A stretch of 64,000 nucleotides of DNA from Torreya grandis (taxonomy: Eukaryota > Streptophyta > Pinopsida > Cupressales > Taxaceae): positions 3,073,501 to 3,137,500 of the forward strand of contig JARHVA010001427.1 of the NCBI GenBank assembly GCA_037957365.1, read 5' to 3'. A program made the translations under genes and the position numbers. Within the stretch, counting starts at the first letter, position 1, and each line of letters opens with the position of its first letter. The notes under the pieces were generated by a model. It did no database searches. It saw only the letters and a list, made by a program, of their open reading frames with translations, and was not told the origin of the DNA. This document shows positions 1 to 11,709 of the stretch, one piece after another.

Positions 1-600
1 GTATAGATGACTTTATGTATTGGTAAATTACAATTAATTTCATGATTTGTTTTTTATATTTATTAATGTGGAATAAGTTGATGAACTAGTTAGGTATGTT
101 TAATGTTTATTAATGTTGATTAATATTTTGTTGATAATAGGTTATTATGTGTGAAAGATCATTTTGAAGAATTGATTAATAGTGTGGGGATGATAAATAT
201 TTATCTTTAGAGATGAGGGTAGGGTAGAATGGTTATAGATGTGAACAAGTACTTGAGGGATGAGAATTTTGTGGGGTGTATAGATGGGATAAAAGAAGAA
301 AGTTTTTAGGAAGCGTAGTATAGATAATTAATGAGATTTTTTTAGGAAGCATAGTATAGATAATCGGTGAGAGGTAGGTAATTATTTTAAATGTACATTT
401 ATAATGGGATGCAATGGTAAGATAAAGGTTATTATAACTGAGTAAGGGGATATATGTGTGAAATCTTTGAAGGATTGAAGTTGTTTGTAGTTGTGAGAGA
501 TAAGCAAAAGAAGTAAAAGATAGATGAAATACTGTTAGTAGAGAATCAATTGTTGAAGACTTGTCATGTACATAGGGATAGGTCATCACTTAATTCTTGA
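1..600. other. AT-rich flank, no gene recognised
   Basis: No coding region could be supported on either strand. Minus-strand frames here are open for about 118 codons, but the translation is low-complexity (Ser/Leu/Tyr/Thr-rich) with no family signature, so I treat them as chance. The only structure seen is a short tandem duplication near position 306. Confidence 0.5.
306..376. repeat. 36-bp imperfect tandem duplication
   Basis: The block beginning TTAGGAAGCGTAGTATAGAT is repeated once, 36 bp downstream, with a G-to-A change (GCGTAG versus GCATAG) and divergence at the end. The two copies touch, so this looks like a simple local duplication by slippage. No function is suggested. Confidence 0.7.
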
Positions 601-654
601 TATGTTTTTTTGTAGGTACGAGATTAAATCCAACCATGAGATCGAGTGCTTATG

Positions 655-1775
655 ATCTTTGAAGAAGTGAGGGATCCTATGTTTGCCAGGGACTAGGGAC
701 ACATGGAGGTAGTTGGTTTTGGAGCCATGCATCACTACTAGTGCCTTCTTAGAGATGTCATGATGATAATTACCCTCATTGAGAGATGGGACTTGATGAC
801 TAACACATTTTGGTTATTAACAGGAGAGATGAACATCCTTCTAGAGGATGTGCATCGAATCACATGCTTGCCTATTTTTGGAGACCCCATCTACCATATA
901 GAGAGTGAGGAGATTGATGAGTGCATGGAGTACTAGTATAGGGATGATAAAGTAGATGCATAGTTTCATGTAGGTGGATTCAGTATTAGGCCATTATACT
1001 AGTAAGCCATAAGAGAGAGGCACATGTTGATGATGATGTAGCTAGTGGTGACTTGTTATGCTATACCAAATTTAGTTAGAGGGAGGTTTCCATGTGTTTT
1101 TTAGGGGTACTTATAGATTAGGTGCATAGGAGGAGGATATTTAGATGGGCCTAGGTGTTATTAGTCCATATCTATAGAGAGTTATAGGGTTTTAGAGAAC
1201 ATCAACACTATGATATTAGTATGGGGTTTATAGTCCATTAGTAGGCATATGAGCACATATGGGTGTTGAGACCATTGGGTTTGCTATTGGATGGCTATGT
1301 ACCAATAGACTAAAGAGTCAAGTTTTATCGATGGAGGAGGGATGGGGTGATGATAGGTGTTAGTGGTGGTGAGAAGAGTATTGATTGGTTTCGATATTCC
1401 CTAGAGGGTTTCGTTTTTAGAGATATAGTTTGGAGGCCATACATGAGTTGGCCTATGTGGGTTAGATATAGGTACCATACATATTATAGATCTAGAGATG
1501 GGTGTATGATAGATGGGATGGTGAGATTGAGCATATCCCATTTGAGAGGGTATAGAGATAGTTTAAAATCATAAATGTTATTCCCCCTAATTTTTCTCAA
1601 TATAAGAGGGAGGATGTAGAGTTTTTACTATCAGAGTTAAAGTCATAGGAGGAGGAGTTAGTTTATGAGGAACTTCTTGATAGGGCAAGAGATGATGTGG
1701 GCATCATAGATGATTATCTTGCATGGTTCTAGGGTAGGTATGTGGTAGCCAATTTTGGTTGGGGAAATGGGGGTC
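655..1775 (+). pseudogene. Plant mobile domain (PMD/MAIN-like) protein, decayed
   Basis: The PMD is a plant domain found in MAIN/MAIL proteins and also carried by several transposable elements; it has an RNase-H-like relationship. Visible blocks in order: an N-terminal stretch ending LIERWDLMTNTFWLLTGEM, then NILLEDVHRITCLPIFGDP (about 830-890), which matches the family signature 'T-F-x-L-P-x-GE-x-x-x-x-LEDV-x-x-LxGLP'; then VHIYREL (about 1165) and EHMGVLRPLG; DIVWRPY near 1430; and ERV-x-R-x-FK with VIPP near 1545-1590, matching the usual 'RVxRQFGxxQxIPP' end. The readable frame shifts at least twice and holds several stops, many of them TAG or TGA where Gln or Arg would fit. It is non-functional as it stands. 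I cannot tell whether it was a cellular gene or transposon cargo. Confidence 0.75.
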
Positions 1776-2325
1776 AGAGACCCATGGATATTTATCTGAC
1801 ATAGGGGCCTACACAAGGTGATCCATAGGCAGCTAAAACATTAGTTGTAGCCTAGTCCTAGATTGTAACATTACAAGGGTAGGTGGCCACACTATAGGGA
1901 TAGATTATAACTCTTCAAGGATAGGTGGGGGTTGTGATGACTAAGAGGGATCAGGCATGGGCCTAGGTCATTACTCTATAGTGATAGGTAGCTAGTTTGT
2001 AGGGCTAAGTAGGTGTATTATAAGGGTAGATTGGTGTGGGTATGTCATCAATATCCATAAAAGAGTTAGAAAATTTAGTGCCATGGGTATGTTATTTAGC
2101 CACTCTATAAGAGATTTATTATTATGAGGTGATGGTATCTGATTAGTTACCACATGCTATGATATTTAATGAGTATAGAGCTAGCATTGGTAGTGGGGCC
2201 ATGCTTGGTACCTTAGGTTAGTGGGATGTGATAGTTGGTTAGATAGGGGTCATGGGGGGACCACTACCAGGTATAGGTATAGATGGGGCTAGTGGTAGTA
2301 GTACTCTAGGTGTAGGTCCATGATG
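1776..2325 (+). pseudogene. Repetitive Gln-rich tail downstream of the PMD pseudogene
   Basis: After the PMD block the plus strand reads repeated units of the type (V/I)-TLQGQ, where the final Gln codon is often TAG. About six units fall between 1860 and 2040. This would make a regular helical or coiled-coil-like tail on the PMD protein. A Gly/Ser/Thr-rich segment follows up to about 2320, ending in a TGA. It is continuous with the preceding pseudogene and most simply its C-terminus; this join is inferred. Confidence 0.5.
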
Positions 2326-2408
2326 AGATTTGATACATTTTTTTATGATATGTAAATATGTATTTTGATACCAACCTATGCATTTTCAATGCAAGATGTA
2401 TATGAGTG

Positions 2409-2483
<75 letters not shown>

Positions 2484-2999
2484 TTGACATGTTTTTTATG
2501 TGCATGATTAAGATGACTTATATGAGATTATTCAAACATTTTAATGGTGATTTCTATGTTTTTATGAGATGCATACATTCATGTTTATGATGTGATGATT
2601 TTAATGACTAATGTCAATTTGTGATTTAGACACTTTTAGATTTTATGGATGATGATTGATTATGGACTTATGATTATGATGTTTATGCATGTGATGATAT
2701 ATAGTTTGATGATGAAGGGATTTGGATTATATGGATAGATTGTAATTTGTGGTTAATTCTTACAATGTACATACTTTGATATTTAAATAATGTGTAAATG
2801 TGATGTAACTTGTGAAATAAAATGGCTAATATGATGTATTTATTTTGATTCCATGGTTCATGAGATTTTGGTCATTGTGGACTATGTTCTAATTTAATAT
2901 TGCTATGATGAATATGGATAGGATTTAATGTAAGTGTAGGTAACAAACTAAATGTGAGAAGCAACGTCCTCATGAACTAATATAAGAGAGAGTAAGAAA
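2326..2999. other. AT-rich spacer with microsatellite
   Basis: Apart from the GT microsatellite at 2411-2482 this stretch is rich in ATG/TGATG-type words and AT, with no reading frame that resembles a protein family and no repeat edge that I could pair with another site. Confidence 0.5.
2411..2482. repeat. (GT)36 microsatellite
   Basis: An uninterrupted GT run of 72 bp. The long cysteine/valine open frame over it is a by-product of the repeat. Confidence 0.97.
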
Positions 3000-3985
3000 A
3001 ATGCATGTTGGGTTCATTGGCCTGGACCCTGTTAAACCCAGGGTGGATTGACATGAATGAAAAGAAGACTTTCATATGCTTTGTATTTGCATGTTTTTAG
3101 TGAAAAGGTGTCATCATAACATAGCGTACCAAGTGAGCTCATAATATTCTGATTTATAGAGGGTATATAGGAAAAGGGGATGATAGGTAAATGAATGAAA
3201 AAAGGGATGATATAGAAACCTAGTGTGGCTTTACTTACTCTTTTGATAGGTGACTTGAGAACCAAAAAAGACAAGTCCACGTCTTTAAAAGGTGTAAACT
3301 AATTAATGTAGGAAGCCTAAAAATATATTTTTTGTGACAGAGCTGATTACAACCCTTTTGTGGGATAATTTTTTTCCAATGGTGGTCATTCATTAATTGC
3401 TTTTATGAAAAGAATGAAGTTAATTAATGTGGGAAGCTTCAAATGCTTTGATAGAGATGATTTTCACTTGGATCAAAAAATTATTCTTGACACTTTGGCT
3501 TAGCCATCCTTTGAGGGAGTGGTCTAAGAATAAAATAAGTGTTTGATAGTTGTTCTTCAAGGGATTGGTCTATCTATTTTTGACTTTATTCATTAGTCAT
3601 CCTTCAAGAGAGAGGTCTATACTTAAGCAAATAGACCAAAATAATATTTTATATCCCATGTAGAATATTTAAATGTTGTTTTGGACATAGACCTATTTAT
3701 TCAATATTAAAGGTTGACCTTTATTACCATAAATGTGGTTACGAGGTAAGGGGAGATGTTTGGAGAAACAAGTGACCTTGGGATTCCATCCAATCAGAGA
3801 TGAAAAAAATCCATCAGAACTATGACATGGGTAGATACATGGTACCCATGTTTAATATTAGGCCAAAACTATGATGGATAATCACACAGGTATATTTTAA
3901 TCACATGTTCCCAAGAGAAGTAGGGTAATAGGTCTAAGAAGGTGAAAGTTTCATAAACCAAGGGATGAGCATAAGTTAGACAACA
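3000..3985 (-). other. 3' region of element D, no LTR found
   Basis: Downstream (leftward) of the integrase C-terminus there is about 1 kb of non-coding DNA. It contains two similar phrases ending in 'GTCTA' near 3,500-3,615 (…CATCCTT-GAG-GGTCTA type) and two related 'TTAATGTRGGAAGC' blocks near 3,295 and 3,425, which look like small local duplications. No polypurine tract or LTR terminus could be placed with confidence. Confidence 0.35.
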
Positions 3986-4965
3986 AGGTTTAATATCATC
4001 CTTAATAGTAGTAGGGACATAGATGTGAAGCATTAAGAGGATTAGGTTTTGGTTTGCCTTCAAGAGAGGATAAATTATAAGCTTATGATCCATACTTGTG
4101 GGTGATGATATAGGGTCCAAGACAATTGAAAGCAAATTTGCCCCTTTTTCTTCTCTCCATATTTTTTACATGTTGGTTTTCCTTAAGGATAAGGTCTCTA
4201 ATATTAAATTCCCATTATTTAAAAAAAAATTATAAGCATGAGTGATATAATCTTGGTAGATAAGATGTTTAAGGTTAGTAAGGTGATGCTCATTGAAAAA
4301 TTCAAGGTATGTGAGGTGTTCTTAGCAATATTCATCATCAAAAATGATGTCTTACAAGGATATGTGAAGAGAGGGGATTTGAAATTCAAGATGTAAGATG
4401 GCCTTATGCCAAAGACCATGGAAAAAGGTGTAATACCCATGTATGTTTGGGTTCTAGTGAGATAAGCCCACAAAGTGAATGGGATGTGTAGGTGTGCATC
4501 CTAACCTGAAGCACTTATAAATTTGGTTAGCATTTTAATGAGGGTTTTGTTAGAGGCTTCCACCTTTCCATTTTCCTATGGATGATAAGGTGAGGAATGG
4601 TTGATATTGATGCCAAAAGCATCATATAAGGCTTGAAATTTATTTTTTTGAAGGACTTTTTGTTATTAGTGATGATTTTATGAGGGACACAAAAATAAAA
4701 AATGATGTGGTTATTGATGAAATCAATAGTTTTTTGGCTTTGATAAAGATAATGGGAATGGATTACACCTATTTAGTTAAATATTCAATGGTGGTGATGA
4801 TGTATTGGTGTCATTAAGATGAGTGAGGATTTATATCTCCAATGAGATCAAGCCCCCACTATGAGAAGGGCCAATAATCTTTGGATACTTGAAGTCCATG
4901 AATGGGTGCATGATGCAAGTTAACATGTTGTTGGCACTTGAAACATGTCTTTACATAGTCACAAC
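3985..4965 (-). pseudogene. Integrase of element D
   Basis: Minus-strand translation gives the core around the catalytic Glu (SPYHP, stop, ENGKVEASNKTLIK; the stop at 4,576-4,578 is TAG exactly where the family has Gln), then AYLTRTQTYMGITPFSMVFG near 4,460, the usual 'AYRTxxxxxTGxTPFxLVYG' block, and a C-terminal GPYI…AYNLSSLEGK…NPLNASHL domain ending near 3,990. The integrase would insert the cDNA into the host genome. The frame is broken repeatedly, so it is inactive. Identity is firm; the N-terminal limit is approximate. Confidence 0.8.
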
Positions 4966-5349
4966 AGTCCTAATTAAGGTTAGGCCAATAATATCTTAGG
5001 CACACGATTATTTTAGTGATAGTGAGGCTACTAAAATGTCCCCCATAGACTCCATCATGAGTTTCCTTGATAACATTGGAAATATCCTAAATTTGTAGAC
5101 AATGGAGAATAAGGCCATCAAAGCCACATTTTAAAAATATTCTGATTATTATGGTATAATGAGAGGTACCCTAAACAAAGTCTTTCCAAGCATTCTTAGA
5201 GAGGTTAGGTGGAATGATACCAAGGTTAAGGTAGTTAAAAGTTTGGTCATACCAAGTGTATGAAGGAGATGCCTTCACACTACAAATGGTAAGAAGGTCT
5301 GAATTGATATATGAAGGTCTGATGAAGTGATTAATGGTGACAAAAGGTT

Positions 5350-5765
5350 TAGATTTAGTGGGTTGAGAGGGAATTTGAGATGCAAGGGAGGCCATTATAT
5401 CTATAAATTTGTTAGTAGATCAGGGTACTAAATGGATCTGGTAATATTTAAAATATGTTAAGAGTTTATTAATGAGAATCTTATTATTTTGAAAAATATA
5501 ATTTTTAAATTGATAAGACCCATTGATTTGGTTGATCATGAGTTAATAATCACCAAAGACTAAAATGGTTTTGATTCATAAGGTGAGAGTGCTTTGGAGA
5601 TTAATGACCAAAGCTTCATATTCCACTATGTTGTTAGTAAATTAAAAATCAAGTTTAAAGGAAAGTGGGAGAGGTTCTCTATCAAGTGGAATGAGAATTA
5701 TGCCCACACCCCCACCATGTTGGCATTTAGATCCATAAAAAAAATGGTCATTTGGTAAGGTAGTT
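5350..5765 (-). pseudogene. Second RNase H domain of element D (after RT-RH)
   Basis: Minus-strand reading shows GSKCQHGGGVGIILIPLDRE, then FTNNIVEYEALVINLQ and VFGDYQLMINQI. These match the order of RNase H motifs seen in the archaeal-type RNase H of Tat elements (…DGS…, NNxAEYEAL, FGDSxLVVxQ). The Glu of VEYEAL and Asp of FGD are kept; the first Asp (DGS) reads as Tyr (YGS). It lies after the gypsy-type RNase H and before the integrase, the usual Tat order, unlike elements B and E in this window. Confidence 0.65.
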
Positions 5766-5879
5766 TTTCTTAAGAAAGAGTCACAATAGACTCATCTGGA
5801 AAGGTTAATGGAATGGGTAGATTATTTGGGAGGGGAGCGTTAGCCAATAGGTCAGTGATGACCTACCCTTTAATGGATT

Positions 5880-6330
5880 TTTATTGAAGAAACTCAAGCT
5901 TGAACTTAGTTGGAAGCATGAGCCACTTAGTCATATGTTGATTTTGGTATGGCTTGGAGTGTATGTACTTGAGTGGGTTAGTATTGGTAATAATGTGATT
6001 GAGAATGTAATGATGGAGGTTAGAGGTGACAAAAATGAGAGAGAGACAAATATTTTCAAGATGGGTATATCATGTCTCATATTATATAAGGGTGTGACTA
6101 ATATAAAATATGGTTTGCTCTATATTTTATTCATCTCGATGAGCTAGGATTATAACTAAAGAATGATCTATGGCAAATATGTAAAGGTAGAAAGGTTGGT
6201 CATCCCTGGGTGGGATAAGAATGGGCATAGAAATAAGTTATTCCTTGAGTGATTCAAAGGCTTGTTGACAATATTTGGTCCATCTAAAGGAAGTGTGTTT
6301 ATTTAGGAGATGGTGAAAAGGTTGGTATTT
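5880..6330 (-). pseudogene. Gypsy-type RNase H of element D
   Basis: Directly follows RT on the minus strand. Blocks seen: F-x-WT…QAFESLKE, then PILIPP, a poorly kept Y…Y-I-S segment and a 'YETxYxxLEN-x-CLSLIF' block corresponding to the family's 'E-x-x-Y-x-x-x-E-K-x-x-L-A-L-V'. This domain degrades the RNA of the RNA:DNA hybrid during reverse transcription. Several stops; inactive. Confidence 0.6.
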
Positions 6331-6359
6331 ATCTGATAAATAGGAGATGAAATGATGGA

Positions 6360-7250
6360 TAGATTGGAGTTTTCCCTATAGATTGTGAAGTTGTTTAAGG
6401 TTTATTGGAGGAGGAATTTATAGGATGGCCTTAACCTTAGCATGATAAATTTTAATTCCATGGAGGCAAATGATAAATCTAAGTATATTCCCAAAGAGGA
6501 CCCCAAAAATGCATTTTTTAGGATTGAGTTGGACATGAAATTGGATTAGTTGATCAAAAATGATAACAAGAATAGCTAGATGATCTTTGCGATGTTTGGA
6601 TTTTCTAAGGAGATCATCCATATAATCCTCTAAAATATTATGGATAAGATTGTGGAAGATATAAGTCATGGATCATTGATAAGTTTTTCTTGTGTTTTTA
6701 AACCAAAAGGCATGACCCTATAGTATAAGGTTCCTTAAGGAGTAATGAAGGTGATTTTACGTTGATCTGAGGGGGTGATCAAGATCTGATTATATCCTAA
6801 AAATCTATCCATGAGGGATAAAATATCATGGCTCATAGTAAGGTTAACTAGTTGGTCAATGTTGAATGAAGGAAAGTCATCTTTGGGGCATGTAAGGTTA
6901 AGGTCATGAAAATCCACACAAAGATAGATTCCCCTAGTGGGTTTAGTAATGGGAACAATGTTAAAGACCCATTATGGATAGTCAATGGGTTAAATGAAGT
7001 TAATGGAAAGGAGACATTAAATCTCTTCTTTGATGAGAAGTGATACCCAAGGGTGCATTTCGTAAAGATTTTTCCATACCAGCTTAGCCTCAAGATAGGT
7101 AATGATGTTATGGAGAGCAATATAGGGGTCGATCCTAGGCATATCTTGATAAGACCATATAAATACAATACTATGATCTTGAAGGAAGACATGGTAATAT
7201 CAATTATTATATGAGTTTAAGTATCAACCAAGTTTAATGATATAAGGATC
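6360..7250 (-). pseudogene. Reverse transcriptase of element D
   Basis: The minus strand encodes YLCVDFHDLNLTCPKDDFP near 6,900, DILSLMDRFLGYNQI, a GTLYYRVMPFGL block near 6,715, EDYMDDLL with an intact catalytic YMDD at 6,613-6,624, and LNPKKCIFG…G…HGIKIYHAKVKAIL. This is the standard gypsy RT motif series. Frameshifts separate the blocks (for example between the PFGL and YMDD blocks), so no full-length protein can be made. Confidence 0.85.
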
Positions 7251-9480
7251 CTCCTAGGTCCCCAAGTTAACATTGATAATTGGTTTATTGAGCATGGTCT
7301 AGTTTTTTGAAGGAAGAGATTTGTGGCTAGAATAATCTTCTACACCAAGATGGTGAGGATGGAATCATCATCTTGATGTTGAATGGTATGAATGATGGGT
7401 GAATCATGGTCAATCATCTATGGATGGATGAGGGGAAGGGTTTTAGTTTGGCCACCCTATTGATAGTTTAGTGGGCCTAGTCTAATGTTATTGATTAAAA
7501 AAATTGGATGGGATGATGTTAGAGTCTTCAAATTGGGAAGATAAACTAGGTGAGGATAGAATCTCTTCCTAGAGCGTAGTAATAGGTTTTGGTGAGGTGG
7601 GCTCTTTTGGAGATTCAAAATCAAGCCCAAAGAACTCATGAGGTTTTTGAGTTTTGATAATGGGAAATTCATGAGGTCCTTATTTGTAAAGGCCCATACC
7701 AAATCCTTTCCAAGCACAATGATAAAGATAGGTTTTGGTAAAGGATGGATTGCTTAGATAGGAGAAATCAGAAGTAAAAGGTTGGATTTATGGAGTAGTG
7801 ATAAGAGCGAGGAGTGGTCGTTCAAGTTCCCCATAGACAAAATATGTGTGATTTTTGGGAATTCTAAAGGGGATGATGGCTCCTATGTTGGGGTCATATG
7901 AAGGGTCATTTTGGAGTTTCTCATATTCCTACAGAGTGGGAAAGGCATCAAGGTTAAAAGTCAATATTCCACAAGGGAGAGTCATTGGAAATTTTATGCC
8001 AAAGAACCCTCAATGGGAATATGGGAAGAAGGGATAGATGTACTAATTGAGGCTTCATCATTGCTTGGTAGAAAAACTATAGGTCATAGTTGGATGGTAT
8101 GGACAAAAAGTTTAGGTGGACTAGGTGATGGCCTTGGATTTTCCCCCTCACGTTTAGGTGAAAGTGGTAAGCCAATGTAGATTGGGATGGTGGCTAAATT
8201 ATTTGGGATAGTAAGGGAGGTGATAGTGGTTCATTTAAAAACATATTATCATCATCATATAAGTGGTGATCAAGATCTTAGAGGGATTTATATTTATCCA
8301 TGTCATGTCTTAGCATCTTATGGTATGCACAGATATGAGTATCATTAAACCAAGAGGGTTTGGTATTAGAGGGGGTGAATGGATTAATAAGTGTAAGTTT
8401 AATGGAGGGTGTTTGAAATAAACTTTGTAAAATAATTGAGTAAGATTATTTTAGAGGTGTTGAAAGTGTTGACATGTTCAATGAGGAAATAGGAACTCTC
8501 TTAGGCATGGTCTTGGCTTTAGAAGGAGTAAGTGGTTAAGTAACTTTTGTAGATGGTTTGGGTTGGGTCAACTTAGCTATGATTGGGTTACCAGTGGATG
8601 GTTTCAAACTAAAAGATGATGGGTTGATAATAGGTGGGAAAGTGGAGGGGGATAAACTAGTTAAGAATGATGAAGAAGTTGATGGCTTAGGTAGTGGGGA
8701 GTAGGCATAGAAAATGGGGTTAGTTTAATTGAAGGTAGAGTAGGTGATTGGGATGGTAGAATGGTAGGGTCCCAAAATAGATGGTAAATGAGAAGGAGGT
8801 GGTATAGGTCAAGCTTGAGGATGAGGTTTTAGGCAACTGCACCTTTCAGTCCATCTTGGTTGGTGGTTTTTTAGGTGGACTAGAGGGAGTTAGGTCCAAT
8901 TTGATGGCTGGATGGGTGATGCTAGGTGTGGGAAGGATACCTAAATTCTGGGTTGGTCTAGCAAGAAAATTTTGAGATGATCTAGTTGGAGTTGGGTGAT
9001 ATGGTTGTTTTATCTCTTGGGAATAAGGAGTGTTTGATGTTGGGGTGAAAATAAGTTCAAGGGTGGATGCTAATGAGGCTGAGGGTTTAGCTCTAATTTG
9101 GTATGGGAGACCCAGACTATACTAGAAGGTGGCTCTATCTAGGGTAGGTTGTGAGATAAATTCTATATTTTTCACTAACTGATAAAAGGGCTTGTAAATA
9201 GGTTTGGGTCCTTGATCAGTCATTTCAAATATTAATCCCTTGGGTGAAGAATAGGGAATGGTTCCTTCATCTTTACTTGAGATGGAAGGTTCCAAAATGA
9301 TGGTTGTTTATGGGGTAATTAAGGGAGGAGATGGTTATTTTATCAAGGGTGTAGGTATGGCCCTAGCTCCATCCTTTGCTAGGGTATCCAAAGGAAAATA
9401 AGGGAGTTATACCATTTCATTTTGTTGGGTAGAAGAAGAGGTGGTAAAAATAACTACTTCTATGAAAGGATAACATGTGG
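7250..9480 (-). pseudogene. Gag C-terminus to RT linker of element D
   Basis: Region between gag and RT on the minus strand. A Gly-rich 'KGFGMGLY' block near 7,690 and a Pro/Ser/Thr-rich stretch with SPKEPTSPKP resemble the poorly conserved linker of Tat-type polyproteins, and NVNLGT-x-EDPYIIKLG near 7,240 matches the conserved lead-in to RT ('VNLGTEEDPREIKIG'). I could not find a convincing aspartic protease DSG/DTG motif here; it is either lost or hidden by frameshifts. Confidence 0.4.
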
Positions 9481-11709
9481 CAGCTATAGATCTTTATATT
9501 TGGTATCTAAAGGGATAAGAGGTGAATTTACTTCTTCCATGGGTGAGGTTGGTGAAGCATCAATAGAAATATGAGGCTCATCCCCCATGGGTTCATTTAA
9601 GATGGTGTTGATTGTGTGTGCCTCATGAGATGAAGATGGTTCAAATTGATTGTCATGGGCTTGGGTAGGTGGAGTATGGTTAGGAAATAGTTTGTGAAAA
9701 ATATTGAGATAATGGTTGGAAGGTGTGTTAGGGTTGTAAAATAATAATTCACCATTATACATAGAGTTTTGGATAAGATTTTTGAAAGTGATACACCAAT
9801 TTATGTCATGTCTAATGACCCAATGAAAAGCATAATGGTCATTTTCAGTATACCACCTAGGCATAGGGCAAGGTGGGTCAAATTCTTGGGTTGACTTGAT
9901 TGGTGTAAGTTAGATAATGTTATATTTGAGTATTTTTTCTAGTAAAAAGGCATAATATTTGACTATAGGTGTGAATTATTTAGGTGGAACCTATTTTTGA
10001 TTTCACTTTAGTGGGTGAGAAGGGTTGGAAGGTGTGGTTCAATGTGGTTTGTTAACAAATGAAGGTGGGGTATTTTTCAAGATGATCATATTTATGGATG
10101 TTTTGGATTTAGTATTAGTTGGGTTTGATGTTTTTTTTGAATGGGGGTCATTCAATTTGAAATTGGAATTTTTATTTAACAATTTTATTTTACCCTCATC
10201 TATGTCATGGTTTTCAAGTTTGCACACCATTGTGAATGCTTCATCAAAGGTTCTAAATGTTTGTACCTGAAGGGTGGTAGCAATGCATTTTATGCAAGAC
10301 CTAAAGAAAATTTCAATGAATTCTATTTAGGGTAGTGAAAAAGATAGTTTATTAATGAGGCCTCATCATCATATGATGAAGTCAATAATTGATTCATCAT
10401 CAAATTACTTGATATAATATAGGTTAAATATGGAGACCTTCTTGGATATGTTTACTGAAAAATGTTCTAAGAATATTTGGGTGAGTTAGGAGAATGAAAA
10501 GATAGAATTTCTAAGAAGGGAACTATACCAATCCAAGGTGGGTCCTGATAAAGACATAGTGAAGGTTTGAAGGAAGAGTGCATCATCATATACGATCAAG
10601 TAATGAAAATGATGAAACACCATCAAATGTTGTTGAGGATCCTACTTACACTAAAATTAAGAGAATTTGTGGAGCTCCCATTAAAGAGGATAAGCATGTA
10701 TTGGGATAGATGGGTTGATATGTTCATTGAAGATTTAGTCATAGGATAAAAGGTTATGGGACCTAGAGATAGATGATTCAAGTTGGGTCATCTTATCTAT
10801 GAGCATCCTTTGGTTGGGTTAGGGTTGGGCACTTGAATAATTTGGTGGTAGGATCTAATAAGTTTGAGTTATAGTTATGATTTTGTAAATAGTAGGAGGT
10901 ATAGAGGTGGGTACATATTGGTATGTGGTGGCTTGAGGCTAGGATAGTGTCTTAGAAAGACTAATAAGCATTACGTGTTAAGTAGAGGGTGTAATATATC
11001 CATGTGGGTTAGGAATATATTGATAAGGTATTTTAGGGGCTTATAGGGGAACTGATAATGGTGGATTTAGGGGTACATTTGGGTTGGCTGATGGGGGTAT
11101 GGCTTGGGTTGGTAATTCTAAAGTGTTTATGGGTTGTGGATGGGTAGTCACCCTAGTGCTAATGGGAGGAAGTGATTATGGTATGGATAGTACCAAGCTT
11201 TGAAATGGGGTTGACATTAGTATATTGGTTAAGCTAGAGGGAATGGTAGACATAGGTGTGGAAGACACTACATTAGAAGAAGGGGAAAGAGGTAAAGTTG
11301 AGCCAACATTAGAGGTATTGGTTAGGGTAATAGGTGTTTGGGTGGTAGCAGTAGATGAACCAATAGTAGAAGAAGAACCTTGGCTAACAGAAGGTTGGGA
11401 TGATGTAACACCAACCCTGAGGTGGTGTGGCATACCATATAGTAGATCTATAGGAGGTACCAAATCCATCAAATTAAAGTAGGCTAAGGTATTAAGGTAG
11501 TGTTACAAATCAACCTAATTATTGTCTAGAAAAGTGTAAAAATCTAGATCACCTTTAGGAATCATGAGAGGCACTATAGGTGGGGGAGAATGGTGTGGTG
11601 AAGCATGGGGTGATCTATCAAAATTTGAGGTATAATCCATGGATGAGGATGAAGAAGAAGATGGTGGTTGGTTATTTTGATTTTTCACTTATTTTTTGGT
11701 TAATACCAT
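9480..11709 (-). pseudogene. Gag of element D
   Basis: The most likely start is the ATG at 11,709-11,707 (MVLTKK, then a stop). A Ser/Thr/Pro-rich N-terminus (about 11,650-11,170) is followed by a capsid-like region: LDWYSSLLRNSI, FL-x-HFSVN, a DFI block and FRSCIKCIATTLQVQTFRTF (about 10,560-10,230), which matches plant gag 'A…WF…F…F…ESFxxFIxRWR…F…L'. The distal part (9,864-9,484) has a DHYAFHWVIRHDINWCITFK block resembling the 'HGHxTxxCxxLKxxI' zinc-knuckle-like segment. Gag would form the particle that packages the RNA. Multiple stops and frameshifts. Confidence 0.65.

Noticed and set aside
233..589. 118-codon open frame on the minus strand
   Set aside because: Low-complexity translation, no family motif, AT-rich background; shorter frames are open on the other strand too. 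Not supported as a gene.
2378..2590. Cys/Val repeat protein
   Set aside because: Produced by the GT microsatellite.
7250..9480. Protease of element D
   Set aside because: No DSG/DTG/DGG motif with the right flanks was found on the minus strand, so no protease is annotated.
11225..11482. Plus-strand 85-codon frame
   Set aside because: Opposite the Ser/Thr-rich gag N-terminus of element D, which has better context; a shadow frame.
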